DNA of 64,000 nt from Cardiocondyla obscurior (taxonomy: Eukaryota > Arthropoda > Insecta > Hymenoptera > Formicidae). This document shows positions 1 to 9,661 of the stretch, piece by piece; position 1 is the stretch's first letter; each line of letters opens with the position of its first letter. The position numbers were made by a program, and so were the translations under genes. Location of the stretch: assembly GCF_019399895.1 (NCBI RefSeq), contig NW_027228794.1, positions 62,001-126,000 on the forward strand, written 5' to 3'. A model generated the notes under the pieces. The model saw only the letters and a list, made by a program, of their open reading frames with translations, was not told where the DNA came from and made no database searches.

Positions 1-575
1 AAGTTTCTTTTAACAATTAAAATATATTCTTAAATTTACGTTACACTACTGGTTACAATTATAAAGTATAAAAGTTGAACTTATTTCGTTAGGCTTATGT
101 CGCAAGACCCGCACGCGGAATAAACTTTCTAGGAAGAGAGATGCTTAAAGTTTGAAGTTGGAAATAGAATTGACGCTTCGGTGCAACCGAGCTCCGGGCT
201 CTACCGGCGCTGCCTCCCACCTAGCGCTTAGGTGGTAGTGGGAGTAGGTAGTGGAATAGCGGCGCGGCGCCGGCCGACTGGAGGTGAAACGGTGGTGGTG
301 GGAATAGCGGCGTTCGGCGCTGCGGGCCGCATGGAAGTGGAAGCCTTTGTAAGCGGGAATAAAGTTAAACTACTGATTTCTAGCGTCGGCGTGAATAATG
401 CTAAGCTACTGAATATAACGTTGGCGCAACTAATGCTATACTACGCATGAGTAAAGTGATAAAAATTTATATATGTTTTACTTTTTACGCATTACATACA
501 TAATTATTAAATTGTACTTAAATGTATTCGCAAAAATATTCCTATGAAATACATGTTTTTTAGCGGGACGTAACA
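1..575 (-). mobile_element. 5' leader of a TGTTACG element nested in copy 1 (cut by window edge)
   Basis: Read on the minus strand this starts at 575 with TGTTACGTCCCGC and continues as the same leader found in copies 3, 6 and 7. Its landmarks are two GC-rich GCCGAACGCCGC-type subrepeats (about 200-340) and the CCCGCGTGCGGG hairpin near 105-118. It is the inverted-duplicate partner of the start of copy 3 and is inserted in copy 1 at the same place, after GGAT (reverse complement ATCC) at 576-579. Genes A-C of this copy would lie left of the window. An ORF can be read through the GC-rich part at 232-450 on the plus strand, but it is antisense to the element and not conserved. Confidence 0.75.
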
Positions 576-658
576 GGATCACAAAAGTTCAGCGTGTTGC
601 GGCTTTCGATCAAGGGATTCTTTCATTCGCTCGGACCACGAAATATTAACTTTACAAT

Positions 659-1087
659 TTATAAGGCATCTGGCACTGGCATTCTCCGGTATAAAATAGT
701 GATTATAGTCGGTTTACTATCTAAATATTGTTGATCTTCCGGATTTTCTTCGAGATAAGTTAGAAAACAATTTATCGTTTCTGTACACAAGTGGCAGTGT
801 CGGATACTACTCGAATTTGCTATCAAAACATTACAATTGCTACATTCATATTTTCCGCTACGTATTCCGATAAGAATGCGATGAGATAGTACGTAGTTAA
901 ATTCTGAAGTCGGATATCAAGAATTAAGCATGCATTTACGGCAAAAAAAAAGGCGCGTAAATTTTTGTTCAAAGTGACGGTACCTGATTTCGAACGTAGC
1001 TTGGAGCAACCAATTGATAAATGCTCTGGTTAATCCCAAGGGAGCTGTGTTAATGGGCATTTGAGGACGGGGTCGATTTGGACACAT
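659..1087 (-). pseudogene. Gene C, copy 1 (one premature stop)
   Basis: The frame aligns end to end with gene C of copy 4 (142 codons from ATG at 1087 to TAA at 659-661) but has one in-frame TGA just after the first CX2C pair, where the intact copies read glycine. The CX2C pairs before and after the break are still readable. The function of the family is unknown; the ligand pattern predicts a small zinc-binding protein. It is one point change from being open, which suggests recent inactivation. Confidence 0.75.
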
Positions 1088-1100
1088 TTATGTTTTTTTA

Positions 1101-1520
1101 CTAAAATTCGCTTCCCATATAATCGATAAATATTTCTACTGATTCTCCTAACAAATATACTGTATCTCCGCTCAATTCAAAATAACGTACAAAATCGCGA
1201 TGAACTATAGAGCAAATGCCACAATTTCTGTAAGCTTTCGACAGCTCTAATTTTAATCCGCACTCGCGACACTTTAATGTACTAAGAGCGTTCCCGAAAT
1301 ATAGGTAAAGATCAACAACGTGCACAAAGTTGGATTTAAAAGAGTCAATTAATGGTGCACAACCGAGACAATATAATTCACGAGTTTTGCGATGTTGATG
1401 GTATATTTTATAGACACAGCAAGCGTTTGCTATTTACTTTAATCTAGTAGCAGTTAGATTTAATAACGCGTAATTTTTTTCGTTGATTCTACAGTAATTA
1501 TTCTAATTCGGCAAGCACAT
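1101..1520 (-). pseudogene. Gene B, copy 1 (premature stops in N-terminal half)
   Basis: The ATG at 1520 is followed after four codons by a stop. Further stops fall in the first third. The C-terminal 74 codons (1101-1325) are open and carry the last two CX2C pairs. The closest relative in the window is gene B of copy 4. The spacing to gene C (13 bp) matches copy 4. Confidence 0.7.
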
Positions 1521-1538
1521 TTCCGTTTAAGATACACA

Positions 1539-1805
1539 TTACAAATGAGATTGGCAGGTACTTACCCGATCTCAACATCTTATTTGCGCTGCTTTTGATT
1601 GCTTCCTCTGCGTTTCTATGAATTCAGCATTACAGTTTTTGACTTTTTTCTATGATAGATTTTTGTAAGCTCTCCTGCGTGGGTCGTCCTTCGGGATGTC
1701 GTTCAAGGAAAAGATCTTTACGACGTAAATAATTGGCTTTAGGTAATAGTGCAAAGTTCCGCGAAAGTATCGATTTAATGCGTGATAATATGCGGTAATT
1801 TTACG
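1539..1805 (-). pseudogene. Gene A, copy 1 (5'-truncated, two stops)
   Basis: Minus-strand translation gives the gene A core KITAYYHALNR, the LKPI and NDIPKDDPRRRAY stretches and the C-terminal EFIETQRKQSKAAQ motif, with two in-frame stops. The first ~15 codons are missing because the copy joins AT-rich DNA at about 1805. A GTAAGTA splice-donor-like heptamer (TACTTAC on plus, 1559-1565) sits near the 3' end, as in copies 4, 6 and 7. Confidence 0.7.
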
Positions 1806-2682
1806 TATTTATATATAGTTATATTTGTATTAAAAGTAAATAAATATTTAAATAAACTTTTATAAAAGTTATTATTTATTAATTAATTATTAAATTTGTT
1901 ATAAACATATTAAACAAGTACAATATTTTTAAATTTTGTTCCGTACATCCTTTGGCATTTGCAAAATTACCCCAAATCCATATATTATACTTTCTTTTAC
2001 TTCTCATAGATTCCGAGATATAGGAATTTTACAAACTCCGATAGTTTGAAGAACCGGAATACCTTTTACTGAAAAACAAGAGATACAAAAGTTAATAAAA
2101 AATTTTTTAAATTATAAAATATTAATAAACTTTTAATTTATTTATAAAGTGATTGAATAAAAGAATTAAAATGGTTCTATAAATAAACTTTCTTAATTAG
2201 TTAATTATCCAAATTGTTATAAACAAATAAAACACTATCTTACCTTATAAGGAACCAAGGTTGAACCTACGTGGACCAATCTGAAACTCTGTAACCAAAT
2301 AAGGATTGTAAAGGTCAGAACTACTCCTTTCCATTGTTCTAAAATAGTATATAAGCAGTTCAGAAAACCACAAGTCAACCTTTTATCGCGCTCACTACTT
2401 TAGATACTTCTACTACTACTTCTACGATTTTTTCGCGCCCAGAAGATATAAATAAAATACGCATATTATAAATTTGTTAAACTATAAGACCAAATTTACT
2501 AATTATATTAAAACGTAAAAATTTGTGTTCAACAATAAATCTAGTCTGGGAACAAATTATCAACTCTTCAACAGTGAATCATTAAGTAACCTTTATCTTG
2601 GAGTTTTAGCCTCTTTAATTGCAGAAAAACCCTTTAATTATTATTATTCATCATTACATGGTTGAACCAAGTCTCGAGACCA
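1806..2682. other. Gene-free AT-rich DNA between element copy 1 and the first satellite monomer
   Basis: No credible coding frame. Positions 1806-2161 belong to the outer inverted arm. Positions about 2230-2515 are a diverged duplicate of 28390-28508 plus 29054-29260; the shared phrases include the GTATATAAGCAG-type site and the AAAATACGCATATT run. So the same flank lies beside satellite DNA twice in this window. Confidence 0.6.
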
Positions 2683-2790
2683 TTTCGGACTTCAGGACGT
2701 CACAGCGGTGACGTCAACAGATGTCCACGTAATCATTTTCAGCGGCCTATTTTCTCCAGGGGCGAAAATATTGACAAAAAACAAAAAAAA
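2683..2790 (+). repeat. Solitary monomer of the ~115-bp satellite, left inner arm
   Basis: This stretch carries the satellite landmarks in order: GGTGACGTCAACAGATG, CCACGTAATCATTTTCAGCG, a CTCCAGGGGCGAAAATATTGAC segment and the A-rich linker. It is diverged from the main array at 29521-64000 (both E-boxes altered). It marks the outer edge of the inner inverted arms; its partner is at about 10991-11117 on the opposite strand. Confidence 0.8.
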
Positions 2791-2849
2791 TTTTTGTTCC
2801 GTAAAATAAATAATTTGAAAATCTTGTTTACCGACCAATCATAAATTAA

Positions 2850-3790
2850 AAAAATTGCTTTTTTGACCGATATTAAGTCGGTAAAACAGGAATCTGCAAT
2901 ACAAACAGTCGATAAAAAATTTTTGCGCCAGATTTTGGCCGACGACAAAAACATAAATTTTTGGGTTTTTGGCGCGAAAAATTTTGATCCGCAAAACAAA
3001 AAAAAAGAAATTAAAAAATTTGTTTTACCGACCAATATTAAATTGAAAAACCTGATTTACCGACCGATACTATGTCAATAAATTAAAAATCTGCATTACC
3101 GACAGTCGGTAAAAAATTTTTGCGCCGGCCTTTGGCCGGCGACAAAAACAACAATTTTTAGCCTTTTGACGCAAAAAATTTTGATCCGTCAAAAAAAAAA
3201 ATTTATTTTTAATTTGTTTTACCGACCGATATAAAATTGAAAAACCTGTTTTACCAACCAATACTATGTCGGTAAAAGAGGAATCTGCATTATCGACAGT
3301 CGGTAAAAAATTTTTGCGCTGGTTTTCGGCCGGCAACAAAAACAAAAATTTTTGGGCTTTTAACGCAAAAATTTTGATCCGTCAAAAAAAAGAAAATTAA
3401 AAAAATCTGTTTTACCGACCGATATAAAATTAAAAAACCTGTTTTACCGATTGATACTATGTCGGTAAAACAGAAATCTGCATTACCAACAGTTGGTAAA
3501 AAATATTTGCGCCGGCCGTCGGCCGGCGGCAAAAACGAAAATTTTTATCCTTTTGGCGCAAAAAATTTTGGTTTGCCAAAAAAAAAAAAATTAAAAAATC
3601 TGTTTTACCGACCGATATTAAATTAAAAAATTTGTTTTACCGATTGATACTATGTCGGTAAAACAAGAATCTGCATTACCGACAGTCGGTAAAAAATTTT
3701 TGCGCCGGCTTTTGGCCGGTGGCAAAAACGAAAATTTTTGGGCTTTTGGCGCAAAAAATTTTGATTTGTCAAAAAAAAAAAAAAAAAATT
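2850..3790. repeat. ~193-bp tandem repeat, left inner arm
   Basis: About five units, with the GC-rich palindrome (GCCGGCC-N-GGCCGGC type) recurring near 2930, 3124, 3317, 3510 and 3702. Each unit has several copies of the motif TTTTACCGAC or its complement GTCGGTAAAA, a palindrome of the form CCGACAGTCGG, and an A-tract ending in AAAATT. The unit is built almost wholly of short inverted repeats. It ends directly in telomeric repeat at 3791. The ORFs that cross it follow the repeat period and are not genes. Confidence 0.85.
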
Positions 3791-3830
3791 TAACCTAACC
3801 TAACCTAACCTAACCTAACCTAACCTAACC
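3791..3830. repeat. Interstitial telomeric repeat (TAACC)8
   Basis: Eight perfect 5-bp units, CCTAA on the plus strand (TTAGG on minus), the common insect telomere repeat. It directly follows the left 193-bp array and directly borders the poly(A) end of the retrotransposon, so it is the 3' target flank of that insertion. Confidence 0.95.
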
Positions 3831-3852
3831 TTTTTTTTTTTTTTTTTTTTTT
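3831..3852 (-). other. Poly(A) tail of the retrotransposon
   Basis: A run of 22 T on plus (A on the sense strand) lies between the 3' UTR and TTAGG repeats. It marks the site of target-primed reverse transcription. Confidence 0.93.
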
Positions 3853-4326
3853 GATTTACGTGTGGAAAAATCCTTTTACGGATTCCCCCTTGAGTTGGGG
3901 GATATGTCGGACTCCGGTCTTATGCTACAGATGTAATTGAGCTGCCTAATACCGACTAAAAAACCACACGCTATTCTTCTCTGCGAGAGATAAGTCACGG
4001 CACGGGAGGCGACATATCATTACAGTGCCGCGCCGTGACTTTCGCATATCATTTTCACCTCTGGGTTTATTGTCTCCCTTCTTGGTAACAAGAGTTATTA
4101 TTCCGCATTTCTCACGTTTCATTGTTCTGCCCAAGCTCATCAGGCGTAATAGAACACCGTGAGGTAAATGAATCCCAATGAAAAGCCCGGCAGAGATCTC
4201 CTCACCCACAAGGGGAGCTATTGGAGATCCCCGTGAGACCCTCATCAGGAAACAAAGTCCTCTAAGTTCTTAAAAGAACTGTTTGTCAAAGTATCATAAT
4301 GATGATTTCTGCTTGTGATTAGAAAT
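3853..4326 (-). other. 3' UTR of the TRAS/SART-like element
   Basis: About 470 nt between the ORF2 stop and the poly(A). A 99-codon frame at 3946-4245 shows no family signature and is not treated as a gene. In this clade the 3' UTR is normally the region recognised by the element's own reverse transcriptase, so a conserved structure may be expected here; I did not identify one by eye. Confidence 0.75.
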
Positions 4327-7300
4327 CTAATCCCGTCGTAGATGCGCTGGTGGTCGTCTTCTACGCCTTGTCCGTCTTGTGAGGATTTCTCGTCTTCGTT
4401 CTGTCTCGTTTTTCTCTTTGATAGAGATAACTTCTTGACAGAACGTGCAAAAGGTACTTTTGACCGAGGGGTCTGTTAGTATTGCAGACATGATAGAGTG
4501 CAAGTTTACATGTGGACCTATAAGTTGTATTAATAAGTCTCGCTGTGTTGTAAACGCAGAGCATTCGTAAAGAGTGTGGTCAGCACCATCCTTTGATGCA
4601 CCGCACTCCCAGCACTTAGCACTTCCTTCCTTTCCTATTCGGTGTAGGAAGTCCCCAAATACACCATGGCCGGTAATAATTTGTGCCGTGCGGTAATCCA
4701 ATGTACCGTGTTCCTCCAGCTCTGCTTGCCATTCTGGTAGTAGATCTCGTAATGCCATAATTACTCTATGTCCTGAACTTATGTTAGTTAATTTGTATAA
4801 TTCCTTTTTCCAGTCCGCCAGTATCTTTTGATTCTCTTCTTTTCGAAGTTGTACACTAATTTCGTTAGTGAGAACTCGATGTTGATTTTCAATCCGCTTC
4901 TTGAAGTTATATCTACGTGCCAGGGACACCGCCTCTAAGTGTAGGGGAGGTAAACCAGCAAGTATACACGCCGCATCTGTTGCTGTAGTTCGATAAAGTC
5001 GTGCTACTCTAACCGCCAGTCTTCGTTCGAAGCGTCGTATTTCTGCTAATGCCAGCCGATTGTGTTGAAGCTCGTCAGCCCACACAGGAGCCCCGTATAG
5101 AATTATACTGCGAACTGCAGTGGCGTACAACTTTCTTGCCTTCCACACCGGACCACCTATGTTTGGCATGAGATGTCCGAGAGAAATTGCAGCTTTAACC
5201 GCCTTTGGCACAACTGACTGGAAGTGCGTGCCAAAGGTCCAGTTTTCATCTAAAGTCAACCCCAAATATTTTATATAGGGGGAAGTTTGCACAGGTGTGT
5301 TGCCGACTAGTAACATGTGTTGAGGAGCCTTGCACGTGTAATTGTGGAAGAAGACAGCCTCCGTTTTAGACGTTGCGACGGTTAAACCGAGGCTTTTAAT
5401 TGTCTCAACGACAATATGTACTGCTAGTTCAGATTTGACTACTGCCTCTCTCCAGGAGAGTCCCGTGGAGAGCACCAGCGTGTCGTCCGCATAGCATATA
5501 GTGTTACAGCCACTAGGTATAGGTGCCTGTAATACCGCGTCGTATGTCAGAATCCACAGGGTTGGTCCAAGTACCGATCCCTGGGGAACACCGCGCTCGA
5601 CCGTTTCCGTGACGAGAAATCCGTCTCTGTTATTGTAAGTAAGTGTTCTTAGCTGTAAGTAGTCCTGTAAGATATTAACTAGGTATCTTGGTAATCGTAA
5701 TTTTCGCAAAGCACCCATAATCACCGGCCAGGGAATGGTGTTGAACGCATTGGCAATGTCCAGAGATGTGGCCAATACAGTTTCTCCCTTCTCATTGCTT
5801 TTATGCACGTATTTCTTGACCGCCTGAATTGCATCTATCGTTGAGTGTCCTTTTCTAAATCCGAATTGGTTAACACTCAGTCCTCTTCCAGTTGATTCGA
5901 CCCACTCCGTGAGTCTACAGTTGATAATTCTCTCCATGAGTTTTCCCAATTCATCAATAAGACAGATAGGTCTAAAAGACGAGGCGTTGTCCAGTGGCTT
6001 CCCTGGTTTTGGTATTAGCACCAGTGAGGCTCTTTTCCACTCTCTGGGAAACACTCCTTCCCTTAGTAACCTGGTGAATACCCGACAAAGCCTAGGGAGG
6101 AGTATGTCTGCCGCCAGGGTAATTATTTTCCCTGGAACATTGTCCGGACCTGGGGCCTTGTTGGCCTTGATTCCTTTGATTGCCCTCGTGATTTCCTCTT
6201 CCGTGACAGTAGGGTCCTCTTGTTCTTCTTCCTCTCCAGAGTCAATATCCTCCAGGGGTGTAGGTATTACTGCTTGCGAGGTGTCCCTTGGGAAAAGTGT
6301 GGTTACAATTTCCGTGATCTGCTGTGATTCCAGCATTTCCGTAGCCGGTGGTCCTCTTCTTCTATATTGTCCGCTAATTATTTTATAGGGACGGCCCCAC
6401 GGGTCTGAGTCAATGGTTTCCATTAACTCAGCCCACGCTGCTGTCTTAGCTGCTGTGATTGCAATTCTAAGGTTTCTTCTGGCCTCCCGATAGTCTTCAT
6501 ATGCTTGGTCCACTTCCTCTTGTGTACTTCTGCGCCTTCTACGGCACCTTGTAAAGGCACGTTGCTTGATCACTGCCTGTTTCCTAAGCGAGGCAATGCT
6601 CTCGTTCCACCAATATGCTCCTTTCACCCTTGTGTTTGAACATAATGGCATTGCCATATTACACGCATCCGTTAATATACGAGTTAGTTTTTTAGCTTCG
6701 TCCTCAGGTTCATCCGCAGGGATATCTTCGGGCCATGTTGCAGACTCCAGGGCCGTCATGAGTAAATCCATATTTAATTTCCGTAGTGCCCACTTCTTTT
6801 GGTCACTGTTTTTCCTTGCGTCCGTAGTACGATTTCCGCTTGTCGAGATGATCATTCCAACATATCTGTGGTCCGACAGGGTTTCTAATTCCTCCCAGAC
6901 TCTCCAGTTACAAACATGCTTGACAGCACTGTAATTGGCCCATGTGATGTCCACAGTGGATTCTCCTCTCCAGGCCACACAGGTGTTAACATCTCCCCGG
7001 TTTACCAGAAGGAGTCCTAAGCCAGAGGCCCAGTCCGCGAGGAGACGACCCTTTTGGTCCCAAAACTTACATCCCCATTCCGGGGACTTGGCGTTAAAGT
7101 CCCCTCCAAGGAGAATGGGGGTAGCCGGTGTACGCTTAATAAAGTCGCTTATTTCTTCCAGAGATGTCTCCATGTCCTCAAGGTTTATTGATGGTGGCAA
7201 ATATGTGGCCATCACGATTATATTTCTCCATTTAGCTGCAGTCCATCCTGTTCCGCTTGTGATAGGGTTACATGCATTATCATTGCCCAGCCAGAAAATA

Positions 7301-7470
7301 GCCACGCTCCCCGCTGGGTCACTCATCCAGTTTGGATGCTTATCCGGTATATTGAAAGGCTCCGAAATGAGCGCAATCCCCCCGCCACACTCAGCGAGTG
7401 TGTGGAGCAGTAGGTCTTGCGCTCTCCTCGCATGGTTAGTGTTAATTTGAATTAAAGTTGTACTAGCCAT
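4327..7470 (-). CDS. ORF2: apurinic-type endonuclease / reverse transcriptase of R1-clade retrotransposon
   Basis: The protein nicks telomeric DNA and copies the element RNA onto the nick. Starting at the ATG at 7470 (1047 aa), the N-terminus opens with LIQINTNHARRAQDL, typical of R1-clade endonucleases. Catalytic SEP is at 36-38, GGDFNA at 122-127 and SDH at 199-201. The RT domain has KAPGPD near 438, SSFRPI near 498, QFGFRKGHST near 535, LDIANAF with catalytic Asp571, GVPQGS at 627-632 and YADD at 660-663. A CX2C-X8-H-X4-C knuckle lies at 953-970, followed by a basic tail. A frame open from 7524 adds 18 residues overlapping ORF1, but the ATG at 7470 fits the family start better. It lies 7 nt after the ORF1 stop. 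No inactivating change is visible. Confidence 0.94.
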   Translation of the reverse strand: MASTTLIQINTNHARRAQDLLLHTLAECGGGIALISEPFNIPDKHPNWMSDPAGSVAIFWLGNDNACNPITSGTGWTAAKWRNIIVMATYLPPSINLEDMETSLEEISDFIKRTPATPILLGGDFNAKSPEWGCKFWDQKGRLLADWASGLGLLLVNRGDVNTCVAWRGESTVDITWANYSAVKHVCNWRVWEELETLSDHRYVGMIISTSGNRTTDARKNSDQKKWALRKLNMDLLMTALESATWPEDIPADEPEDEAKKLTRILTDACNMAMPLCSNTRVKGAYWWNESIASLRKQAVIKQRAFTRCRRRRRSTQEEVDQAYEDYREARRNLRIAITAAKTAAWAELMETIDSDPWGRPYKIISGQYRRRGPPATEMLESQQITEIVTTLFPRDTSQAVIPTPLEDIDSGEEEEQEDPTVTEEEITRAIKGIKANKAPGPDNVPGKIITLAADILLPRLCRVFTRLLREGVFPREWKRASLVLIPKPGKPLDNASSFRPICLIDELGKLMERIINCRLTEWVESTGRGLSVNQFGFRKGHSTIDAIQAVKKYVHKSNEKGETVLATSLDIANAFNTIPWPVIMGALRKLRLPRYLVNILQDYLQLRTLTYNNRDGFLVTETVERGVPQGSVLGPTLWILTYDAVLQAPIPSGCNTICYADDTLVLSTGLSWREAVVKSELAVHIVVETIKSLGLTVATSKTEAVFFHNYTCKAPQHMLLVGNTPVQTSPYIKYLGLTLDENWTFGTHFQSVVPKAVKAAISLGHLMPNIGGPVWKARKLYATAVRSIILYGAPVWADELQHNRLALAEIRRFERRLAVRVARLYRTTATDAACILAGLPPLHLEAVSLARRYNFKKRIENQHRVLTNEISVQLRKEENQKILADWKKELYKLTNISSGHRVIMALRDLLPEWQAELEEHGTLDYRTAQIITGHGVFGDFLHRIGKEGSAKCWECGASKDGADHTLYECSAFTTQRDLLIQLIGPHVNLHSIMSAILTDPSVKSTFCTFCQEVISIKEKNETERRREILTRRTRRRRRPPAHLRRD

Positions 7471-7477
7471 TAAGTTC

Positions 7478-9661
7478 CTATTCCGTGTGCATGGCCTCCT
7501 CCTGGCCACTAATCTCTGGTGCAAGTTTTGGTGCTTCCGGTACCTCCTGTGTTTCTACTTCCATCACTTCCTTGGAGAGCTGTGGTGGATTTCCATCGTC
7601 TTGTCTATTAGTATTCGAAGCTGGTTGTGTTCGAGGTTGTCTTCTATTTGTCTTGGCATTACATGCTGGTCCTCCCATTTTGTGCCTGAATGGTTTCTTC
7701 AGTTCTTCACAAATCAGACATTTAGGTAGGTTCTTACAGGTTACTGCAGTGTGGTTAGTTTCCCCACATCTGAAGCAACTGTTTGAACGGTCTATAGGAC
7801 TGTTACAGTTTTCACGGACATGTCCCTTTTGTAGACACCGGAAACATTGTAATGGTCTTGCAGGTAGAGCTTCTATTCTTGCGGAGACCCATCCTATTTG
7901 TATTCTCTTCTTCTCGATTAGTTGGTTAGCAACGGCTACCGGGCACTTAAGTACTGTCGTGTAAAGTCCGTTGTATGATCTCCTAATTTCACCTAATTTA
8001 AGGTCCTCCTGCCTGCAAGTTTCAAAACTTGTAAGTACTGCATTAATGACATCATCCTTACGTGTATAATCATCCAGATCCCTGATTCGTATATCCGCGG
8101 TTTTCTGTGGACACGCTATCCTAACCTGTTGCACACTTGCAAGTGCCGTAGAAAGTTCTTTTGCAAGAACTTTTGCCTTCTCGTTATGATTGTCTCCCTT
8201 GATCTCATAAATGATGGAGCCTGTAATACCTCTCTTGGGTCGCAGGCTATCGATTCCAAGTTTCTTTAAGTCTATCCTGTCTTTGGCCATTTTCAGGATC
8301 TCCTGGTATTGACCATTTTCGCAAGTGATCGATACGGCCGCCGAATTAGGTGTTTTGCGCTTGGTCGTCTTGGGTTTAGGCTGCTCCGGTGCTTTCTTGC
8401 CACTCGTTGTCCTACTTCCTTGTCCGACTGTCTTATTACTGTTTTTTGTTTTTCTTCCAGCTACTGTTGCCCATGTCTCCACGCCAGGGCTTTCCTTGCT
8501 TGTGCCTGCTATAGCAGTTGCCGATCTAGGGTGTTCTGATGCTGTCACCGGTTTGCTCTTAGAGCTTTCTTTGTCCGTACCTGTAGTTGCCTGGCTTGAT
8601 CTAGGCTGATTCCTGGTTCGTGGCTCCCCGCTGGATTTTCCTGTGCACCACGAATGGAAGAGTTCATCTAAATATTTAAAATGAACAGATGAGATTGCGT
8701 TGGTGGAAATCTCACTAGCTTCCCTGTCTTCATTGTATCGTAAAGTGCCACCTGCTTTGTTCGTTGGTTTTTTAAAAGTTGTTTTAGTAGAAACTACCTC
8801 GCTGGTTACCACTTTAGAGGTACCGGAAATTGGACCTGTGGTAGTCTTATATGGTATAGGGTCTTCCCGCCTCTTTTTGGATTGAGGAGGCTGCGTAGGT
8901 GAGATCTGTGCGATTGTCTCCCGCAAAGTATTTACTTCTTGTTTAAGGTTTTTTATTTCTTCTTGTGCCTTGTGCAATTCATTAAGGAGACTCATGGTCT
9001 CTTGTCCTGTCGAACCGTCCGTGTTAAGTCTTGTCAGCATAGTGGTGACATTTGCTCGTGTTCTGCATGCGATTTCTCTCAGGGCCTTAGAGTATTCGCC
9101 CTTAAGACCTTTGGAAACCCCGGAAACTCGAAGTACCACTGCCATGTCCCGTAGGACTGTGCTGGCAAGGTCCCGAGATGGTGCATTCCGATTATCGTCC
9201 AGGAAATCTTCTTCGAGCTTATCTGCTCTTTGTTGCGAACGTGCTGAGATGGGGTGATTTGCATTGAGTATGCGACTCTCCTCCTCTTCCATAGCAGCTG
9301 CTCTTTCAAGTGCTGAGGTTGCATCATTTCTTTGTTCCGCAGTTCTCTTTCTGCCGATGATAACTCTCTTCCTTTTGCCGAGTGGCATATTCATGCGTTC
9401 GTCATCTCCTTCGATGGACCCTCCGTAATCCGAGCCGAGGTCTCCAGTACCTCCTGAGAGATAGCTGGAAGCTGGCGAGGTTGTTCTTTGTGAGGGTGTT
9501 CCCCTCTCTGATAAGTTCTCTCCCATGCTACGAGATAACAGGCTCCTGCCCGTATCTTTGCTCTTAGCTGTCTTCTTTGACGAACTGGTCTTCGCAGACA
9601 CATTATCATCTACCCCCCCTGCGCTGCAGGAGGTAGATTGCCCGTCGTTGGATAACGACAA
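7478..9661 (-). CDS. ORF1: gag-like nucleic-acid-binding protein with three zinc knuckles
   Basis: The 727-aa protein should coat element RNA and target the particle to telomeres, as gag-like ORF1 proteins of TRAS and SART do. The N-terminal ~450 residues are rich in Ser, Thr, Lys and charged residues and look disordered, with a coiled-coil-like stretch near 220-250. Three knuckles follow: CFRCLQKGHVRENC at 606-619, CFRCGETNHTAVTC at 629-642, and a CX2C-X8-H-X6-C type ending in HKMGGPAC at 648-667. The tail is acidic. The TAG at 7480-7478 is followed seven bases later by the ORF2 ATG, so ORF2 is probably made by termination and restart. Confidence 0.9.
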   Translation of the reverse strand: MSLSNDGQSTSCSAGGVDDNVSAKTSSSKKTAKSKDTGRSLLSRSMGENLSERGTPSQRTTSPASSYLSGGTGDLGSDYGGSIEGDDERMNMPLGKRKRVIIGRKRTAEQRNDATSALERAAAMEEEESRILNANHPISARSQQRADKLEEDFLDDNRNAPSRDLASTVLRDMAVVLRVSGVSKGLKGEYSKALREIACRTRANVTTMLTRLNTDGSTGQETMSLLNELHKAQEEIKNLKQEVNTLRETIAQISPTQPPQSKKRREDPIPYKTTTGPISGTSKVVTSEVVSTKTTFKKPTNKAGGTLRYNEDREASEISTNAISSVHFKYLDELFHSWCTGKSSGEPRTRNQPRSSQATTGTDKESSKSKPVTASEHPRSATAIAGTSKESPGVETWATVAGRKTKNSNKTVGQGSRTTSGKKAPEQPKPKTTKRKTPNSAAVSITCENGQYQEILKMAKDRIDLKKLGIDSLRPKRGITGSIIYEIKGDNHNEKAKVLAKELSTALASVQQVRIACPQKTADIRIRDLDDYTRKDDVINAVLTSFETCRQEDLKLGEIRRSYNGLYTTVLKCPVAVANQLIEKKRIQIGWVSARIEALPARPLQCFRCLQKGHVRENCNSPIDRSNSCFRCGETNHTAVTCKNLPKCLICEELKKPFRHKMGGPACNAKTNRRQPRTQPASNTNRQDDGNPPQLSKEVMEVETQEVPEAPKLAPEISGQEEAMHTE

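Larger units (their letters stand above)
576..1805 (-). mobile_element. TGTTACG element copy 1 (outer, 5'-truncated)
   Basis: Read on the minus strand this holds a gene A relic, gene B relic and gene C relic in the standard order. It breaks at its downstream end (576-579) where another element of the same family is inserted. Upstream it stops inside gene A at about 1805 and joins an unrelated AT-rich segment. All three genes carry stop codons, so the copy is dead. It is the inverted counterpart of copy 2 on the right side of the window. Confidence 0.75.
1..2161. repeat. Left arm of outer inverted duplication
   Basis: This segment is the reverse complement, with scattered differences, of 12735-14365. 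Shared landmarks are gene C, the junction where a second element begins inside the end of the first, the GC-rich leader repeats, and an AT-rich tail (1806-2161 against 12735-13090). The left arm is about 0.5 kb longer because the right arm lacks gene A and the first half of gene B (left ~1265-1800). Homology stops on the right at about 12735 and on the left runs off the window edge, so the full arm is longer than seen. Confidence 0.8.

Noticed and set aside
2739..3532. Overlapping frames in the left ~193-bp repeat
   Set aside because: They follow the repeat period and have biased Lys/Phe composition from A- and T-tracts.
5909..7964. Plus-strand frames of 120-171 codons at 5909-6388, 6566-6934, 6935-7450 and 7485-7964
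   Set aside because: All are antisense to the well-supported ORF1 and ORF2 and lack any family signature.
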